A stretch of DNA of 64,000 bases from Pteria penguin. Its lineage: Eukaryota > Mollusca > Bivalvia > Pterioida > Pteriidae. The stretch spans positions 20,882,001-20,946,000 of the forward strand of contig CM068585.1 in assembly GCA_035048485.1 (NCBI GenBank), written 5' to 3'. Numbering within the stretch: the stretch's first letter is position 1; each line of letters opens with the position of its first letter. Made by a program: the position numbers and the translations under genes. Under the pieces are notes generated by a model. It was not told where the DNA came from. It ran no database searches and saw only the letters and a program-made list of their open reading frames with translations. Positions 15,501 to 27,140 of this stretch are shown here, one piece after another.

Positions 15501-18500
15501 TAAAATATCGCGACTTTGACAAGCAGAACATGACACACGATGGTGAGCACTGAGCAACGGAAGTAAAAAGATGTACTCTCAAAATGGTTTACCAATTCGA
15601 GAGAACAAAATGAAAGACAAATAATGCAGAAATGTTAGACTTAACAACATTCTGTCCATCCAAGTAAATTCCTGATATGAAAGATGTACTATACATATTT
15701 AAGAGAAATGATCCACTGTCATAAATGTATCAGTTAATTCATAATTTGACTTGATACCAAAACGTCTGATGTGGTTACGAGGGCAACGCCCTCAAACCTT
15801 CTAGATGAAGCGTAAATACACGAGAGACATTCAAGCAAGATTACAAAGTACATTAACTATGAACATATATAACAAAGGAGAATAACTTGTCCGTTTTCTA
15901 CAAAGGGTCTCACCGAATTTACAATTATCTCAACACATACACATTGTGTAGATACATATTTTTCATCCATTTTTATTTTTATAGACCAGAGTGTTTGAGG
16001 ATATGTGGACGGCCTGAAATCAGCAAAATCGTTCTCGCCCCTCCAACATGCGTTGGCCCAGAACTATCTTGTGCGACGGGTACATGGGCACCCGTTTTAA
16101 TTTCCCAATTCAATATAACATACCATGCAAAGAGCATTTATATCCTTATAGCATACAGAAGACAGCATAATGACTATTTAAAGATTCGGAGAATACGAGC
16201 CATTATGCACTATCAAAGGCAACGATCAAATGCGCATGCATGCACGTGTCAGGGACATACATGAATTTATGGGTCCCTGCACGTGTCAAAGAACTGAAAT
16301 TAATGTTTTGCGTCGACATTTCCCTGTGAAAATAGTATAGATACAGAAGACTGCAGTGTTGTTTTCCCCTGTACATTTACAAAATACTTGAAATGGTGTT
16401 TCTCAATGACTTTTGTGCCTTACGATGCCAAAAAAATTCCAGGCTAGTCCCTCTGGCCGTTAAAGTGACCGTACTAGCACATTTAGATTAAATACATGAC
16501 CGGAATATTACTAAACCATGTGTACGCAGCCTGTCTTAACATGAACGTTTATCTGACAAAACTTCTATACCAGGTCAATTTCATTAATCTCGTGTATTTG
16601 TAAAGACAATAGATAAGCCTTGGTACAGCTATCAGCTTTATGTTAAGGGCTTTTTATGTTATGTTATCTTCCCTATAAAGACGATACTATTCTGTGTGTG
16701 TCCACTTTTATACTTATACAAGACATTCAGTTGATAAAAGGTAATTTTTGAAGATTAAACTAATTTGAAGTAAATATAAAACTTATGTTTAGTCCAATTA
16801 CCCGACGTGTACTTTCTGTTGATTAATTACAAGGGCGGCCTTAGGTGCACATGTAGCTGTGTACTACAACGATGTAGTGACAATGATAACTTCCTTTTCT
16901 GACTCTTGTTTTATATCACAACATACCAAAATTATTGCACTTACATGGAGACGACACCTGCCTGACGCAGTGCACAGAAATTTAGACATTTGCATAGGTC
17001 CCATCCGAAGCAAAGGAACACAAACACTCTATATTGCAAATATTCGGCCTCTCGACCTTTAACAAGCAACTTAAGACATGACAAATACAAAGCTATGTAA
17101 AATCCATGTTTATGTTTCAAAGATGTCTTTGAAACGTAAACATGGATTTTACATAGCTTTGTATTTGTAATCTCTTAAATTGTTTTATATAAAAGGTCGT
17201 GAGGCCTAAAATTAGCAATATAGAGTGTTTGTGTTCCTTTACTTTTTATGTAACGGACTTCCCTTTGGAGGACTTCTTGGAATCTTTATTACTTATTCAA
17301 TATCTGAAGCAGTGACGGATCTTTTATGTGCAACGTAACTGAGCTACCAAACCGAAACTCTCACACAAGACTGGCGACCCAAAATGATCTACATGAAGCA
17401 CTTCAGAAAGCGCTCACTGCGATCAGAAGTTTCCTCATATGCCATTATTTGAATAATACATGTACTATTATTACTTTTTTCAATGCGGACCACGGTGTAA
17501 ATATTAAATGTCTTTACTTATTCAGTTATTGTTTGTGAAATTACATCGACACGCCTTTGTGTATATCACTACAAGTCAAATTACGGACGTCGTTTACAAT
17601 AAATTGATTGCGAACGTGAGAGCTGAGTCCGTAAGTCATGAAGAGGTAACCCGATCACTTGAAATCAATTTTCTGTACTCATGCCATAAAATATAGAATT
17701 TATTGGAGTATACACCGATGAAAAATATTAGATGTTAATTTTTTATTAGTTTAAAAAACAAATCAATGCAAACCTTTATCCACTCATAAGAAATTGAATA
17801 TATACGCACTATGTATTGAATACATAACTTTTTAGTGCGGACATACACAGATGGTTCCTATGCGACAAAGGAACAAATAGGTTACTTGTGACTAGTTAAT
17901 GTAATAAAATCTATTTATGATGAGATATAAAATCGTTTAGTTAGAATGGAGAGTTTTAAGAACACATTTTCACAAACTCGGTCAAGGGCTAAACATTCAT
18001 AAATCATGCTTTGTTAAAACTTGTCAGGAGTATTATTACTGGTAAGCAGGACACGCACTGAACGCGCCAAATACCAAAAGTATCTCAAGTTATGACAAGA
18101 CAGAAGTTAATATCATCGGGAATGTGGCTTTCAGAGTTTTCGACCATTAGGAATTAAGTACGCTCGAAAACATTATACCTTTGATTTTTCCAATAATCAA
18201 GCACAATCAGACATAAATGAATAATTATTAACAATTTCAGACACTCAAAAATTTTCTTCGTTTTGGAACAAAATGGAAAATCTTTGCCGATATATTTACT
18301 TAAACATCAATCATGCTTAATGTGAACACAACCTGAGAAATCTTGCAGAATGTATCATGCGCGGATACAAAGGGGGGGGGGGGGTGTTAGGGGTGGGGGA
18401 GACTCCAGGGGGTCCCCCCCCCCTGGAATCCGAAAATTTTACCAAAAAAAGGTAATATTTGGGCATTTTTGGGGTTGGACCCCCCCCCCCCCCCTCGTCT

Positions 18501-21500
18501 AAGAGAAAAAATTTACCTTTTTTGGTTGGACCCCCTCTGACAAAAATTTCTGGATCCGCGCATGTGTATAACTCAAAAATTCACAAATCACCCAATCAGA
18601 CATGGCAGAGACATATATACACAAAGTATATATGTCTCTGGACATGGTCATTACTCATTAGCCTAGGCCCTAGCCCTGTCTCCATTCTCTTGGAGATCGA
18701 GCTTGGGGGTTTTCAGCGATGTCAGTATCTAGTTATACAGAGTAAAAACGCACTACGCATATCAAATACACACAAGAAATGTAGGCAGCATGTTGATACG
18801 ATAAACATCCACAGTAAATCATCTGGAAATCTGAGCTAAAATATCTAAGTTTTATGAGAGTTCAAATTTTGTGGAAAAAAAATATGTTTATTTACATGTC
18901 ATATGCTACTGACGCCAAATTTTGATTGACAGAAAGGGTGTGGTCTACACGATCTGTTTACAACAAATTAAACAAGACTATAAATATCTCTTTGTAAACA
19001 CAAATTCTGAAGACCATTTGCTTTATTTTGAATGCATTAAAGGGAAGTCCATAACCTATGTATAACGTACATATATAATCCATCAAATTAAGCATATACA
19101 CTCGCTATAAATAAACATTTAAATGACCTTAAAGAATACGTGGTCCATCAATATGCACATACTCATATTTACAGAAATGACGCTTCTATTCCACAGAATA
19201 CCCAAATTTACAGAACAGGTATAAACTGATGTATCCTTTATATACATTGTTATATTAGCGACAATGTTCGTGACTTCCCCCAGAGAATAAGAAACTAAAG
19301 GGTTTGTACGTGTCTTTTGACGTGTTTCTAGAAAATTTAATATATACGACAGAAGTTTGAGAGGCACAATTTTCATCATTTAGATCACACGAGTTTGATC
19401 AACGAATTATTAACAAGTTAAACCATACGTAGTTGCTCGTTGTTTGTCACTAAATCCAAGATTATTTTACATTTATAGTACAAAAATTGTATATTCGGAT
19501 TGGCGGACATTCTACGAATAGAACTTCTGGCTTGACAGAGGCGAAAGGTCACAGAGAGCTCTATATCGCCGTGCTTCTGACCACTAGACTTCAGAAATTT
19601 AGAATTCTGAATAAGTATTCATATTCCAAAACACTGAGGCGCAGTATCAAGATAAAATAATGCGAGAATATCACTATTAAAAACAGGAGGCCAACGTTTG
19701 ATATTGAATTTCTTTCTCATACATTACATTGAATCATATGGCGTTTGAACATAAACTACGTTATCGCTGGCGATCTTAGAGATGATGACCGGACAGATTA
19801 TTATATGCTTCATATAACTTCTAGACAGACGTGCCCAGATCACCATAACTTACGGTCAACACAACTACATACAAAAGAATTCTGAGTCAATCAAATGTGG
19901 TAAGCTTTACAAAGCTTTTCCTTAAACCCTAATACGATCATCACTTCCATTTTACTACTTATTACTACTATTAACTTGCTAATATAATAGCATTACTAAC
20001 TTTTAAGTCCCACTTGGCCGAATGAAATTTAAGCAGCATAAATTGCAATAAAACAAAAACCATTTTGTATTTATCATCTTAATTTTTGACATTTGGAATT
20101 TCTGACCTAACTAGAAAATTCCCAAATGAGACGAATTTGTTTGGATAGAATCTGAGATTCTTATACATCAAAGAATGAGTGACAGTGACCATGACTTCTA
20201 CAACGTGAAATTTGCTCAAGGTCACCAACAACCTAATACATGTAGTATGAAAAAATATATATACAAAGAAAGAAATGTGGCGCTTTTTTTCCACTCAAAG
20301 AATTCTTCGAGAGCAGTTTACTAACTATATCTATAATGAATTATTATGAGCAAACAATATGTAAATGGATTTTACATAATTCAATCTTCCATTCACAGAT
20401 TTGCAGACGACATCGCAAGAATAAAATATCATAACATGTCAACCTTGTAAACAAACATATAGTCAATATAAATGACACACGCCCTTTATTGTATAAAAAC
20501 AAACAAGTATGAATCTCTACAATTTCTTCCAAATTTCTAAATTTGTCAAGACAAAAATTTCAAAGAATAATACTAATATAAACAGAGACCTTTTCACAAA
20601 GCATTATGCTCTACATGTCTTGTGAAGCAAAATGCCTTAGCTTTGCCATTAGACACAACAATGAGAACATGACCATGCTTTGTAATAATGAATTTCAGCT
20701 CTTAAGAAACATGGGATAAATTGTGATCCCCATTTTTGCTTTCTTAAAAAGATGACTCAAGTCGACATTTTTAAAGTTGTATACCCTACAATTCGGTATA
20801 ATTTCATAAATTAGGGCATGTAAAACAAAAACTGTATTTTTCTTGTATGGCTGAAGTTATTAACAATGCGTTAGTAACATTTTTGTTGCTTCAAACCCTA
20901 GAAGATATGAAAATAAAAACACTTCGTAAATAAAGAGGGTACTCCATAAATACAACCATAACCTGACTTTGCGAATGTGCAGTTTAATCAAAACAAATAC
21001 TCCAGAATAAAACAATTTCAGTAAATACTAACTTTAGCAGACTCGAGTGCAGATTTTTTAAGTTACTCATCAAGTATCTTTACTTTGCCTTCCATGATGC
21101 GGCTTCCGAATTAGATCACGTGATAAGTTGGTTGTAAATATTCTGTTTACAAACATCATGTTTTAGACAGCCATATAATACGACGAATTTGATAACAACA
21201 TTTACAAGGGTCCTTTTTTAATATGTTTTAGACTTATATATATAACCAAAACAATTTACTAGAATAAATTTACCTATGATATGCACTGTACTAGCGAACA
21301 TAGGGTATACAGCTTTAAAGAATTACACACCCTCATATTGGTCTCTTATTTTATGATAGTATGTACACTCTAGACAAAATTTTAGGGATTTCTTCTACTT
21401 AAGGTTACACAACCTGATACTGATATTAAAAACAAGATTTGGTGGCATTTGATATTTCAATAAAATGCTGTAGTAAATCATAGCCATATAATAAAGAAAT

Positions 21501-22098
21501 TATCATGAATCATTTTTATCTTACCTTGTGGCGACATTTTAACACCACACCATAAGCACCTGTGTAAAGGAGAACAAAAAATTCAGTTTTCCAAAGTTCA
21601 TTTTTATACATACTAAATCTTTCTACTAAAGATGAATCTTCAATATGATATACGGTAAAAAGTCTAAATGAGTTTGCATTTACTTACTTGATCATTTATG
21701 CAGGAAATTATAGTATGTGTTTGGAAAATGCCTCATTATGAATTAACAAGAGTATCAGTAAAACTGAATTCTGTTCATGTGGTAAATTTCAATGCTTATT
21801 AAATTCCATACAGAAATCATTTTAAGACATGAAGTCATTCTGATAACAATGACATCATTTATTATAACGTTAATGGTACATAATGAAGTTGCACTACAAT
21901 TCATGGTTGTTTTCAAACTTCATTGCTGTCTTATAAGTATGTCTGTATGAAAGAGTTGTAAGTTATAATATCTTAACTTCAGATATTGTTTTACTTGATT
22001 TTCACTATCAATTTAACCTTCAATCACATTTACTCAAAACTCACGACAAAGTTTAGCTCACCTTCTCCCACCACGCCTATTATTTCGTACTTGTTCAT
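2148..22098 (-). CDS. CDKL5: CDKL5-type cyclin-dependent kinase-like protein kinase, 5' part (8 exons, 239 aa)
   Basis: This is a serine/threonine protein kinase of the CMGC group. Coding exons in transcript order: 22098-22062, 21559-21525, 13971-13926, 6310-6174, 5842-5722, 4115-4056, 3037-2947, 2337-2148. All introns are GT-AG and the exons join in frame (717 nt, 239 codons). Visible motifs: glycine loop GEGAYG (residues 11-16), VAVKK with catalytic Lys33, TTLREL with helix-C Glu51, HRD 124-126 followed by IKPEN, DFG 144-146, a TDY activation-loop motif at 160-162, RSPELLLG at 169-176, and [20 protein letters not shown]. From knowledge of the family, [18 protein letters not shown] and the NPRF block are CDKL5-like rather than CDKL1-4-like, and the residues run about nine behind human CDKL5, which begins nine residues earlier. 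The last kinase segment and the long C-terminal tail are not in the window. The activation loop reads TDY; human CDKL5 has TEY. Confidence 0.95.
2947..3037 (-). CDS. CDKL5: CDKL5 coding exon 7 (residues 146-176, activation loop)
   Basis: This 91-nt exon encodes [14 protein letters not shown], then [17 protein letters not shown]. The T-x-Y motif is TDY. Acceptor atttttcag, donor ttgg|gtgaga. Confidence 0.95.
4056..4115 (-). CDS. CDKL5: CDKL5 coding exon 6 (residues 126-146, catalytic loop to DFG)
   Basis: This 60-nt exon encodes [20 protein letters not shown] and ends one base into the DFG glycine. Acceptor ttttttcag, donor ttg|gtaagc. Confidence 0.95.
5722..5842 (-). CDS. CDKL5: CDKL5 coding exon 5 (residues 86-126)
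   Basis: This 121-nt exon encodes [14 protein letters not shown] and continues to IIHR, with the Asp of HRD split across the next junction. Acceptor gaattttcag, donor agag|gtcaga. [14 protein letters not shown] is a near-diagnostic CDKL5 block. Confidence 0.95.
6174..6310 (-). CDS. CDKL5: CDKL5 coding exon 4 (residues 40-85, helix C and hinge)
   Basis: This 137-nt exon carries TTLREL (helix-C Glu51), [15 protein letters not shown] and [11 protein letters not shown], all close to CDKL5. Acceptor tctttgtag, donor aga|gtaagt. Confidence 0.95.
7338..7545. repeat. Two-copy tandem duplication, about 105 bp
   Basis: The sequence catgtacataatgagta...acctactaaacyttacacaaaata occurs twice, offset by about 105 bp, with point differences. 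Confidence 0.75.
8735..9003 (-). mobile_element. Decayed tRNA-derived SINE
   Basis: Read on the minus strand, a tRNA-like head (ggagccagcgtaactcaatc... through gttcgaatcccgc) is followed by a body containing the gcacgtgaaagatccctcac word shared with the better SINE copies in this window. No target duplication is evident. Confidence 0.6.
10730..11880. repeat. Diverged 'ccttgacc' interspersed repeat, interrupted by a MITE
   Basis: Repeated modules contain tgaccttga, 'aaaatcaatagggtt' and 'cataagaaataagtgt'. The same style recurs at 31.6, 43.6, 53.4, 55.7, 59.8 and 61.9 kb. A MITE (11,325-11,778) splits one module; a neighbouring unsplit module (11,159-11,190) shows the empty site. Confidence 0.6.
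11325..11778. mobile_element. MITE with long inverted repeats (CTGTCCGCGCCACTCACT ends), TA target site
   Basis: The ends are perfect inverted repeats (CTGTCCGCGCCACTCACT), and the similarity continues about 200 bp inward on each arm. TA dinucleotides flank both ends (11,323-11,324 and 11,779-11,780). The centre is a second inverted repeat with arms ttttgacgtgacgtcgcc. TA duplication suggests a Tc1/mariner-type source, but no transposase is present. A second copy lies at 41,489-41,768. Confidence 0.85.
12484..12566. repeat. (TA)n microsatellite, 83 bp
   Basis: Uninterrupted TA dinucleotides in a CDKL5 intron. Confidence 0.97.
13926..13971 (-). CDS. CDKL5: CDKL5 coding exon 3 (residues 25-40, catalytic Lys)
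   Basis: This 46-nt exon encodes [15 protein letters not shown]. Lys33 is the ATP-anchoring lysine of subdomain II. Acceptor aatttcag, donor gaag|gtaag. It is isolated between two introns of about 7.6 kb each. Confidence 0.93.
14222..14509 (+). mobile_element. tRNA-derived SINE (family A) with target duplication
   Basis: The tRNA-like head has an A-box (gtggcctagtgg) and a B-box (ggttcgactaccg). The anticodon-loop position reads CGT, which would be Thr. The body contains tctttcggatg, cgtgtcacggtaggcg and gatccctcactgctt, and the tail is short aatcaatc repeats. Direct repeats agccatc flank it (14,215-14,221 and 14,510-14,516). Confidence 0.9.
16250..16279. mobile_element. 30-bp CARRGAC-family palindromic element, 7-bp direct repeats
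   Basis: The palindrome runs cagggacatacat...gggtccctg, flanked on both sides by perfect cacgtgt repeats (16,243-16,249 and 16,280-16,286). Confidence 0.8.
16889..17345 (-). mobile_element. Decayed SINE split by a palindromic insertion
   Basis: On the minus strand, two halves of a family A-like SINE body (tail half 16,889-17,012; head half 17,306-17,345) meet at the word gaagca. This word is duplicated at 17,007-17,012 and 17,306-17,311 around a 293-bp insert. Confidence 0.55.
17013..17305. mobile_element. Palindromic MITE-like insert within a SINE
   Basis: Most of the insert (17,013-17,240) folds back on itself. The outer arms are aaggaacacaaacactctat and its complement; the inner arms are about 40 bp with one mismatch (centre caaagatgtctttg). 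About 65 bp beyond the right arm stays unpaired before the duplicated gaagca, so the right boundary is tentative. Confidence 0.6.
18356..18564. mobile_element. Short TIR element with G/C homopolymer interior, 5-bp target duplication
   Basis: The ends catgcgcggat and atccgcgcatg are inverted repeats. The tgtat 5-mer lies directly on both sides (18,351-18,355 and 18,565-18,569). The interior is runs of G, then C, plus a 'ttttttggttggacccccc' type module. It is related by its ggatccgc ends to elements at 27.4, 46.3, 49.5 and 51.1 kb. Confidence 0.75.
18606..18640. mobile_element. 35-bp CARRGAC-family palindromic element, 7-bp direct repeats
   Basis: Arms cagagacatatatac and gtatatatgtctctg surround a 5-bp loop. 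Perfect gacatgg repeats flank it (18,599-18,605 and 18,641-18,647). Confidence 0.85.
21525..21559 (-). CDS. CDKL5: CDKL5 coding exon 2 (residues 13-24)
   Basis: This 35-nt exon encodes the second half of the glycine loop, [11 protein letters not shown]. Acceptor ctttacacag, donor aag|gtaaga. Phase 1 in, phase 0 out. Confidence 0.93.
22062..22098 (-). CDS. CDKL5: CDKL5 coding exon 1 (start codon, residues 1-13)
   Basis: The exon reads [13 protein letters not shown] and stops one base into the Gly13 codon. The donor is aag|gtgag. The ATG at 22098 is the first that gives the kinase frame, and it corresponds to the internal 'VMNKFE' methionine of the human protein, so this protein lacks the short human N-terminal extension. 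Confidence 0.93.
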
Positions 22099-22168
22099 CA
22101 CATATCCTTGTGAATGTTTCCTGAAGCTCTAATTCCAACAGAGCATATAGCATCTCCCGTCATGCAAT
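22099..22168 (-). other. CDKL5: CDKL5 5' untranslated part of exon with a 21-codon upstream ORF
   Basis: A strong acceptor (ttattttag) places the exon start at 22168, so at least one non-coding exon lies further upstream. The untranslated part contains an ATG that opens a 21-codon reading frame (MTGDAICSVG...). It ends in a TGA that overlaps the kinase ATG as TGATG, an arrangement compatible with termination-reinitiation control. The exon boundary is inferred from the splice consensus alone. Confidence 0.6.
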
Positions 22169-24264
22169 CTAAAATAAGATCATAAAAATTAATTCAGTTA
22201 TATATTAATGTAGAGGACATTGATAAGTAATAAAAGCAAAATGTAAGAAAAATATGATTTAGTGAAATGCTGGATGATTCTTCTTCAATGAAGTCCTAGG
22301 GATAGTCTGGATAGACGCTTTATAACCAAATATAAATATGTGTATTCATTTTTTGTTCATAAATAAACTTAATCATCAAGTCTAAAGAAGTGATGTTGCT
22401 GAAATTTAAGAAAATACATATTTATCAATTTGAGAAATACTTCATATATTTCATGTTTAGTGAGTGCAGCATTCATTACTTACAGAGAGAAATCAAATTA
22501 AACCTCAACTTCTTCTTGAATATAACTATAGTCAGTGATATAATGAGTTTTCCACTAAACAGTGATATAATGAGGATTATTAAACTAACTCTTCAAAAGC
22601 ACAAAGTAAGGAATGTATCATAGTAAATAAACAAGTATTTAATATAGTGCAAACAATATGTATACAGTACTACACAGGTATATTGTAAATTTCTATAAAA
22701 TGTAAAAGTATGATAAATATCTTAAATGGGTTATTTTCACATATTTACCCTGTTTACTGTCATATACATGTAAGATAACAAGATTGTAAATGCCCCCCTG
22801 GATTGTACCTAGGAACTCAAAACTATGAGTGTATCAGATATGACATTCTAAATTTAGATATTAAAACATACTTGAAATGAACCTAGGATATTTGAAATGC
22901 TTTCCTTTTAAAGCTTCACAGGTCATGAATTTATGCAATCCAAGTATTGAAAAACTTAGAAAAAAGGACTTAAAACAAAAAGAGAGATAGAAGAAGAAAG
23001 AAAGAGAACAAAACTGACGATTTAATTTGAAGTGACACATATCCCACATAATTCCTATATATCTGTGGAGAGCATACTGTCTCTGGTACATAAACTTGTT
23101 TTATTGATCTGTGAATAATAAAATGCCTATCTAAATCCTCAGAGGAAATCAAACTTGATCCACATGACTGTGATAAAATATGAGAGTTTCCAACACTACA
23201 TTCTTCTTTAGATATCTTCAAAACACTTAAATTACACTACATGTTTACATTATATATACATTAGGCTGGGAATTATTCATGAAATGTTCAAAATGCAGGT
23301 TTGAAAAGAAATTATTTTTGTTTTCCCCAAAGTCAATCAACCTGAAAAAAATTACTCAAATAATTTTTGTTTTTAATTTTTCAGAGAGAATTTTTCTTTA
23401 CATACATCCAGGATAGCAGGAATATAAACCAATCCTCTGACGAAATGATGCTACATTTGAAAAAAAAACTTTCAAATATCTGAAACTGATTAAAATTGTA
23501 TGTTATAATGTACATGTATTTGAGCAGTCAGTAGTGTAGTCCTAACTAATAGAACAATGATGCAACATGAATGTGTTGAACCCACAAAATTAAACATCAG
23601 CACAACAAAAGAAATGCATTACATACATGGAAAGAGAGACCAGAGATGTATATGTACAAAGAACTTCACTGATCAACAACTGAATAAATATTTAGTATTA
23701 ACATGTATTTTCATAGTATTCATTTTTTATTATGTTCGAAGTATGAATTTACTTATAATCAATACAATTTATCACATGAAATAATGAATACAGTATCGTT
23801 GAACTGGTAGATATAATATAATCAGAACTCTGTTTGTGAAGCACAAATATTATGAAATAAAGATGTAAAATGTATGTAGAAGACTTTAATGAAGAACACT
23901 GTAGATAATCTTAGAAAAATACTTGTATAAATCAGTATGAAAATAGCCAAGCATAAAATTTGGTCTTTTGTTTTCATTTGAATATGTGTATCCATGTTTC
24001 TATTGAGATCATATAGTTACAATTTTGTATCCCATAACTGTCTCTGCAATGAAAGATTTAAAAGATGGAAATTTTCAATTACTTCAACTTTATTGACAAG
24101 GTTCTAAGTGAGTTTAAATCCCTACTTGAGGGTAAAATTCATTTATTGGATGCAGAATCTAGTTTCCCAATATGTGTTATTAGAAATCAATGTGAGGTTG
24201 TTGATGTCTATTATGAAGCTCTTAAACATATTGGAGTTGTATATTATTTTCCAACTTACTTGAA

Positions 24265-24544
24265 GCCGGTGTGGCCTAGTGGATAAGGTGCTCGGCTCGT
24301 GATCGAGAGGTCGCGGGTTCGACTCCCGCCCGGGGCACACCGGTGTTCTGTCTTTCGGATGAGACAGTAAAAACCGAGGTCCCGTGTCACGGTAGGCGTG
24401 GCACGTAAAAGATCCCTCACTGCTTCGGGTGGGTCTGTTGCAAAGGTCTAAATTTGTATGCAATGCATCAGGCAGATGCCGTCACCATATACGTGAAATA
24501 ATCGTGGAGTGACGTAAAACAATAATCAAACAAACAAACAAAAA
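24265..24544 (+). mobile_element. tRNA-derived SINE (family A), well preserved, with 12-bp target duplication
   Basis: This is the cleanest copy in the window. The head starts gccggtgtggcctagtggat with anticodon-loop CGT and B-box ggttcgactcccg. The conserved body is followed by a (caaa)n tail. The 12-bp repeat aacttacttgaa flanks it (24,253-24,264 and 24,545-24,556). The 106-aa frame on the opposite strand is a by-product. Confidence 0.93.
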
Positions 24545-24929
24545 AACTTACTTGAAAAAATATATGTTACAGAGAAAAGACATTAAAAGTTTTAAATAAT
24601 TTGAGGTAATGAGGTAAAAATCTAAATAACTTTACAAAGCTTGTTTAATATGCTACAAATCAGTACACAGACTATGACTTAAGGTCTTCTCAAAGATATA
24701 GTAAGATGAAATTTAACCATTGTTTAGCTTAAACAGAAGATAAACTTTCGAACAACTGGCCCCAGGAGTATTTGTAAAAGAACTTACGTATGTTTCAGTT
24801 AGAGACTTACAAATACATTTACAAATGTATGTAAGAACATGGAGAAGTTTAAAAGTTTTGTGAAAGTGGTAAAATAATGCTTTGGTTGGTTTGTTAATTG
24901 GATTTCAGCATTGATTTTACCAATATTGT

Positions 24930-25055
24930 AGTTATATTGCAACATGGAAGCAAAGGATAACCAGCATCTGTAATATACATGTACAATCGTGGAACCAAAC
25001 TAGGAACATCTACCCCACGAGCTAAGCATTTAACCACTACACCAAGTATGCTCCA
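24930..25055 (-). mobile_element. Heavily decayed tRNA-like SINE fragment
   Basis: On the minus strand, a partial tRNA-like word set (gtgtagtggttaaatgcttagctcgtggg) is followed by a degenerate B-box. No duplication is visible. Confidence 0.4.
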
Positions 25056-27140
25056 AATGATATTATGATTAGTGCATCTTGCACCAATACAAATAAATTC
25101 TTTAAATATGATAAATGAATCGAAATTTCAATTTCAACCATGTTCAAGACAAAAAGTCCTGAAAGTACTTGTGATATGCTTTTTTCTGTTACCGATATCA
25201 TTTTAATTAATTTAGGAAGCTGATTACCAATGAATCCCAGCATACATCATAGGGATAAACAAATTATACTTTTACAATTCATATGCTAATATATGTGTAG
25301 TTTATACACAATCAATGATAAGATACAATTTATTCATTTCAATTCAGTGTTATTTTTCCTCATATCATGCAGGTCCGTTATAAGGATGTTTTGGAAATGG
25401 AAATTTTATTGATTTCTCAAAAAATTTGTCTAAATTTTGCCCAGACATTGATCTTTTAGCATTATGTAAATGGGACAAAAATTCTGAAATGAAACTTACA
25501 GGCACCTTTGAAAAAAAAAAAATAAACAACACTGCAATTACATTTAAACAATAGAAACTTCATCACATTTTCAGTGAAAGTGCATGAATACTGTATTTTA
25601 TGACAAAAATCAAACACAGTGATATGTTAAATGTATGCAGTATGTGCAAAACTTTCTTAGGCTTTACAGGAATTTGTCTGGTAAAGCTTCATATCTTAAT
25701 GAAATGATACTGAAAGTTTTACTTAACAGCCAATATTTACCAGAAATGTCAGGTGGTCAGGTGTCCATGTAATACACTTAGTATGCACAGTACTTAAGTG
25801 TGTATGTGTTTATGTTTATGTGTATTTATGTATAAGGTTGAGGATATACATGTATTTTTATTGCAAGCAATCTTGCTCTCCGTATGTATTCAATATATAT
25901 AAGTATGTAACACCTAGTCTACATCTCGTACCTTACAGTACATATGTCAATCACTGGGGTTTTTTTTCTCTATATGTTCATATATATATATATATATTCC
26001 TTTTCTCTTTTCCCATATATTCATATATGCATGTATTGAATGGTATGGATTTGGAAAACCCTGATACATGTACACAATAGTTTTCCTAGCTTGAAAAAAT
26101 CTTGATATGTACATAGAACAAAAACAAAACAAAATAAAAACAAAAACAAAATCAAAAAACCATAAATCTGCCAAGCATACAAGGTCCTCCAAAATATATA
26201 TGCTGAGAACTAAAGAAAAATTATAAATTAATAAAAGGGCCCAAAAAATTATATGTAACTCCATTTTTATTTCATCATTACTGACATTGTGGTAAAAAAT
26301 GTTAATAAAGGTTTTTGCTCATAAGCTCATTGGTCCAAAATTGCTTTGATGGGCAGAAAGATGAATTGACATGTGACATGTTGTAAACACCTAAAAAAAA
26401 CCCCACTCTTTTTAGTTATAATATGTTTCTTAAAGTGAAGGCCACAGGTGAACCAACCAGTACATACAAGTGTAATATCATTATTGGGGGTATAGCTCTT
26501 ACATACTCCCAATACTGATATCACACCTGTGTATATTGAATAGTTAACATGTGAGGAGGGCTATATTAAGAACATACTGTAGTGTACAGTAAAATTAACA
26601 CCAAAATCAGACCCAACATAAAATGCATATCAAATGTTATAATGATTTATAATAAAAAGATTTTCCAGGAAAACTTGATTAATATTAATTTACAAAGATA
26701 ACGCATATTCACATAGTCATAGATAGATAGAATAAGAATGATACAGAAGGGTTTTTGTCAAAAAACTTTTAAAAAGTATTCATATGTTAATCAAAAATTT
26801 TTACAAACCTTACTAGTTATAATTTAGTTCAAATTAGGACATATTCCGAACTGTGTCACATATTTGATTTAAATAATATATCCTACTCATTAATCAAAGG
26901 TCCAATGGCAATGATTACTTCTCCCGGCGCAGTACGCGGTAAGTGTTTTCAGAAAATTCTTATTACTACTTCTTTGATGCAAGGTGACAAAAAGTAGACT
27001 CCGATGGATAAAGTTACATCATATATCCTCGAATTATTTATGTTGACATAAACATTCAGGTCACAAAAAGTTTAAACCTGTTTTTGACTGGTAACGTCTT
27101 CACGATCCGAAGTTTGTGGAAAGACGACAAAACATCCTTC

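Larger units (their letters stand above)
13972..21524 (-). other. CDKL5 intron of about 7.6 kb, repeat-bearing
   Basis: This intron holds a SINE (14,222-14,509), a 30-bp palindromic element (16,250-16,279), a SINE split by a palindromic insertion (16,889-17,345), a G/C-run TIR element (18,356-18,564) and a 35-bp palindromic element (18,606-18,640). The open frame at 15,887-16,264 has no recognisable domain. Apart from these, 18,650-21,524 shows nothing I can name. Confidence 0.6.
22169..27100 (-). other. Probable CDKL5 5' intron
   Basis: This is the stretch between the first coding exon and the promoter-like block at 27.1 kb. It contains a full SINE (24,265-24,544), a decayed SINE (about 24,930-25,055, minus) and AT-rich filler. 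No coding exon was found. Confidence 0.5.

Noticed and set aside
15887..16264. 125-aa plus-strand frame in a CDKL5 intron
   Set aside because: No recognisable domain, no repeat-protein pattern, and it overlaps a palindromic element at its 3' end.
24265..24340. Apparent tRNA-Thr(CGT) gene
   Set aside because: It is the head of a SINE with body, tail and target duplication, and the same head recurs at 14,222 and 57,757.
24143..24463. 106-aa open frame on the minus strand
   Set aside because: It lies mostly antisense through a SINE with clear target duplication; its translation repeats wherever the SINE occurs (also near 14,165-14,380).
26926..26950. Plus-strand donor-like gcg|gtaagtg beside the CDKL5 promoter
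   Set aside because: A good donor word, but no upstream exon or continuing plus-strand product could be supported.
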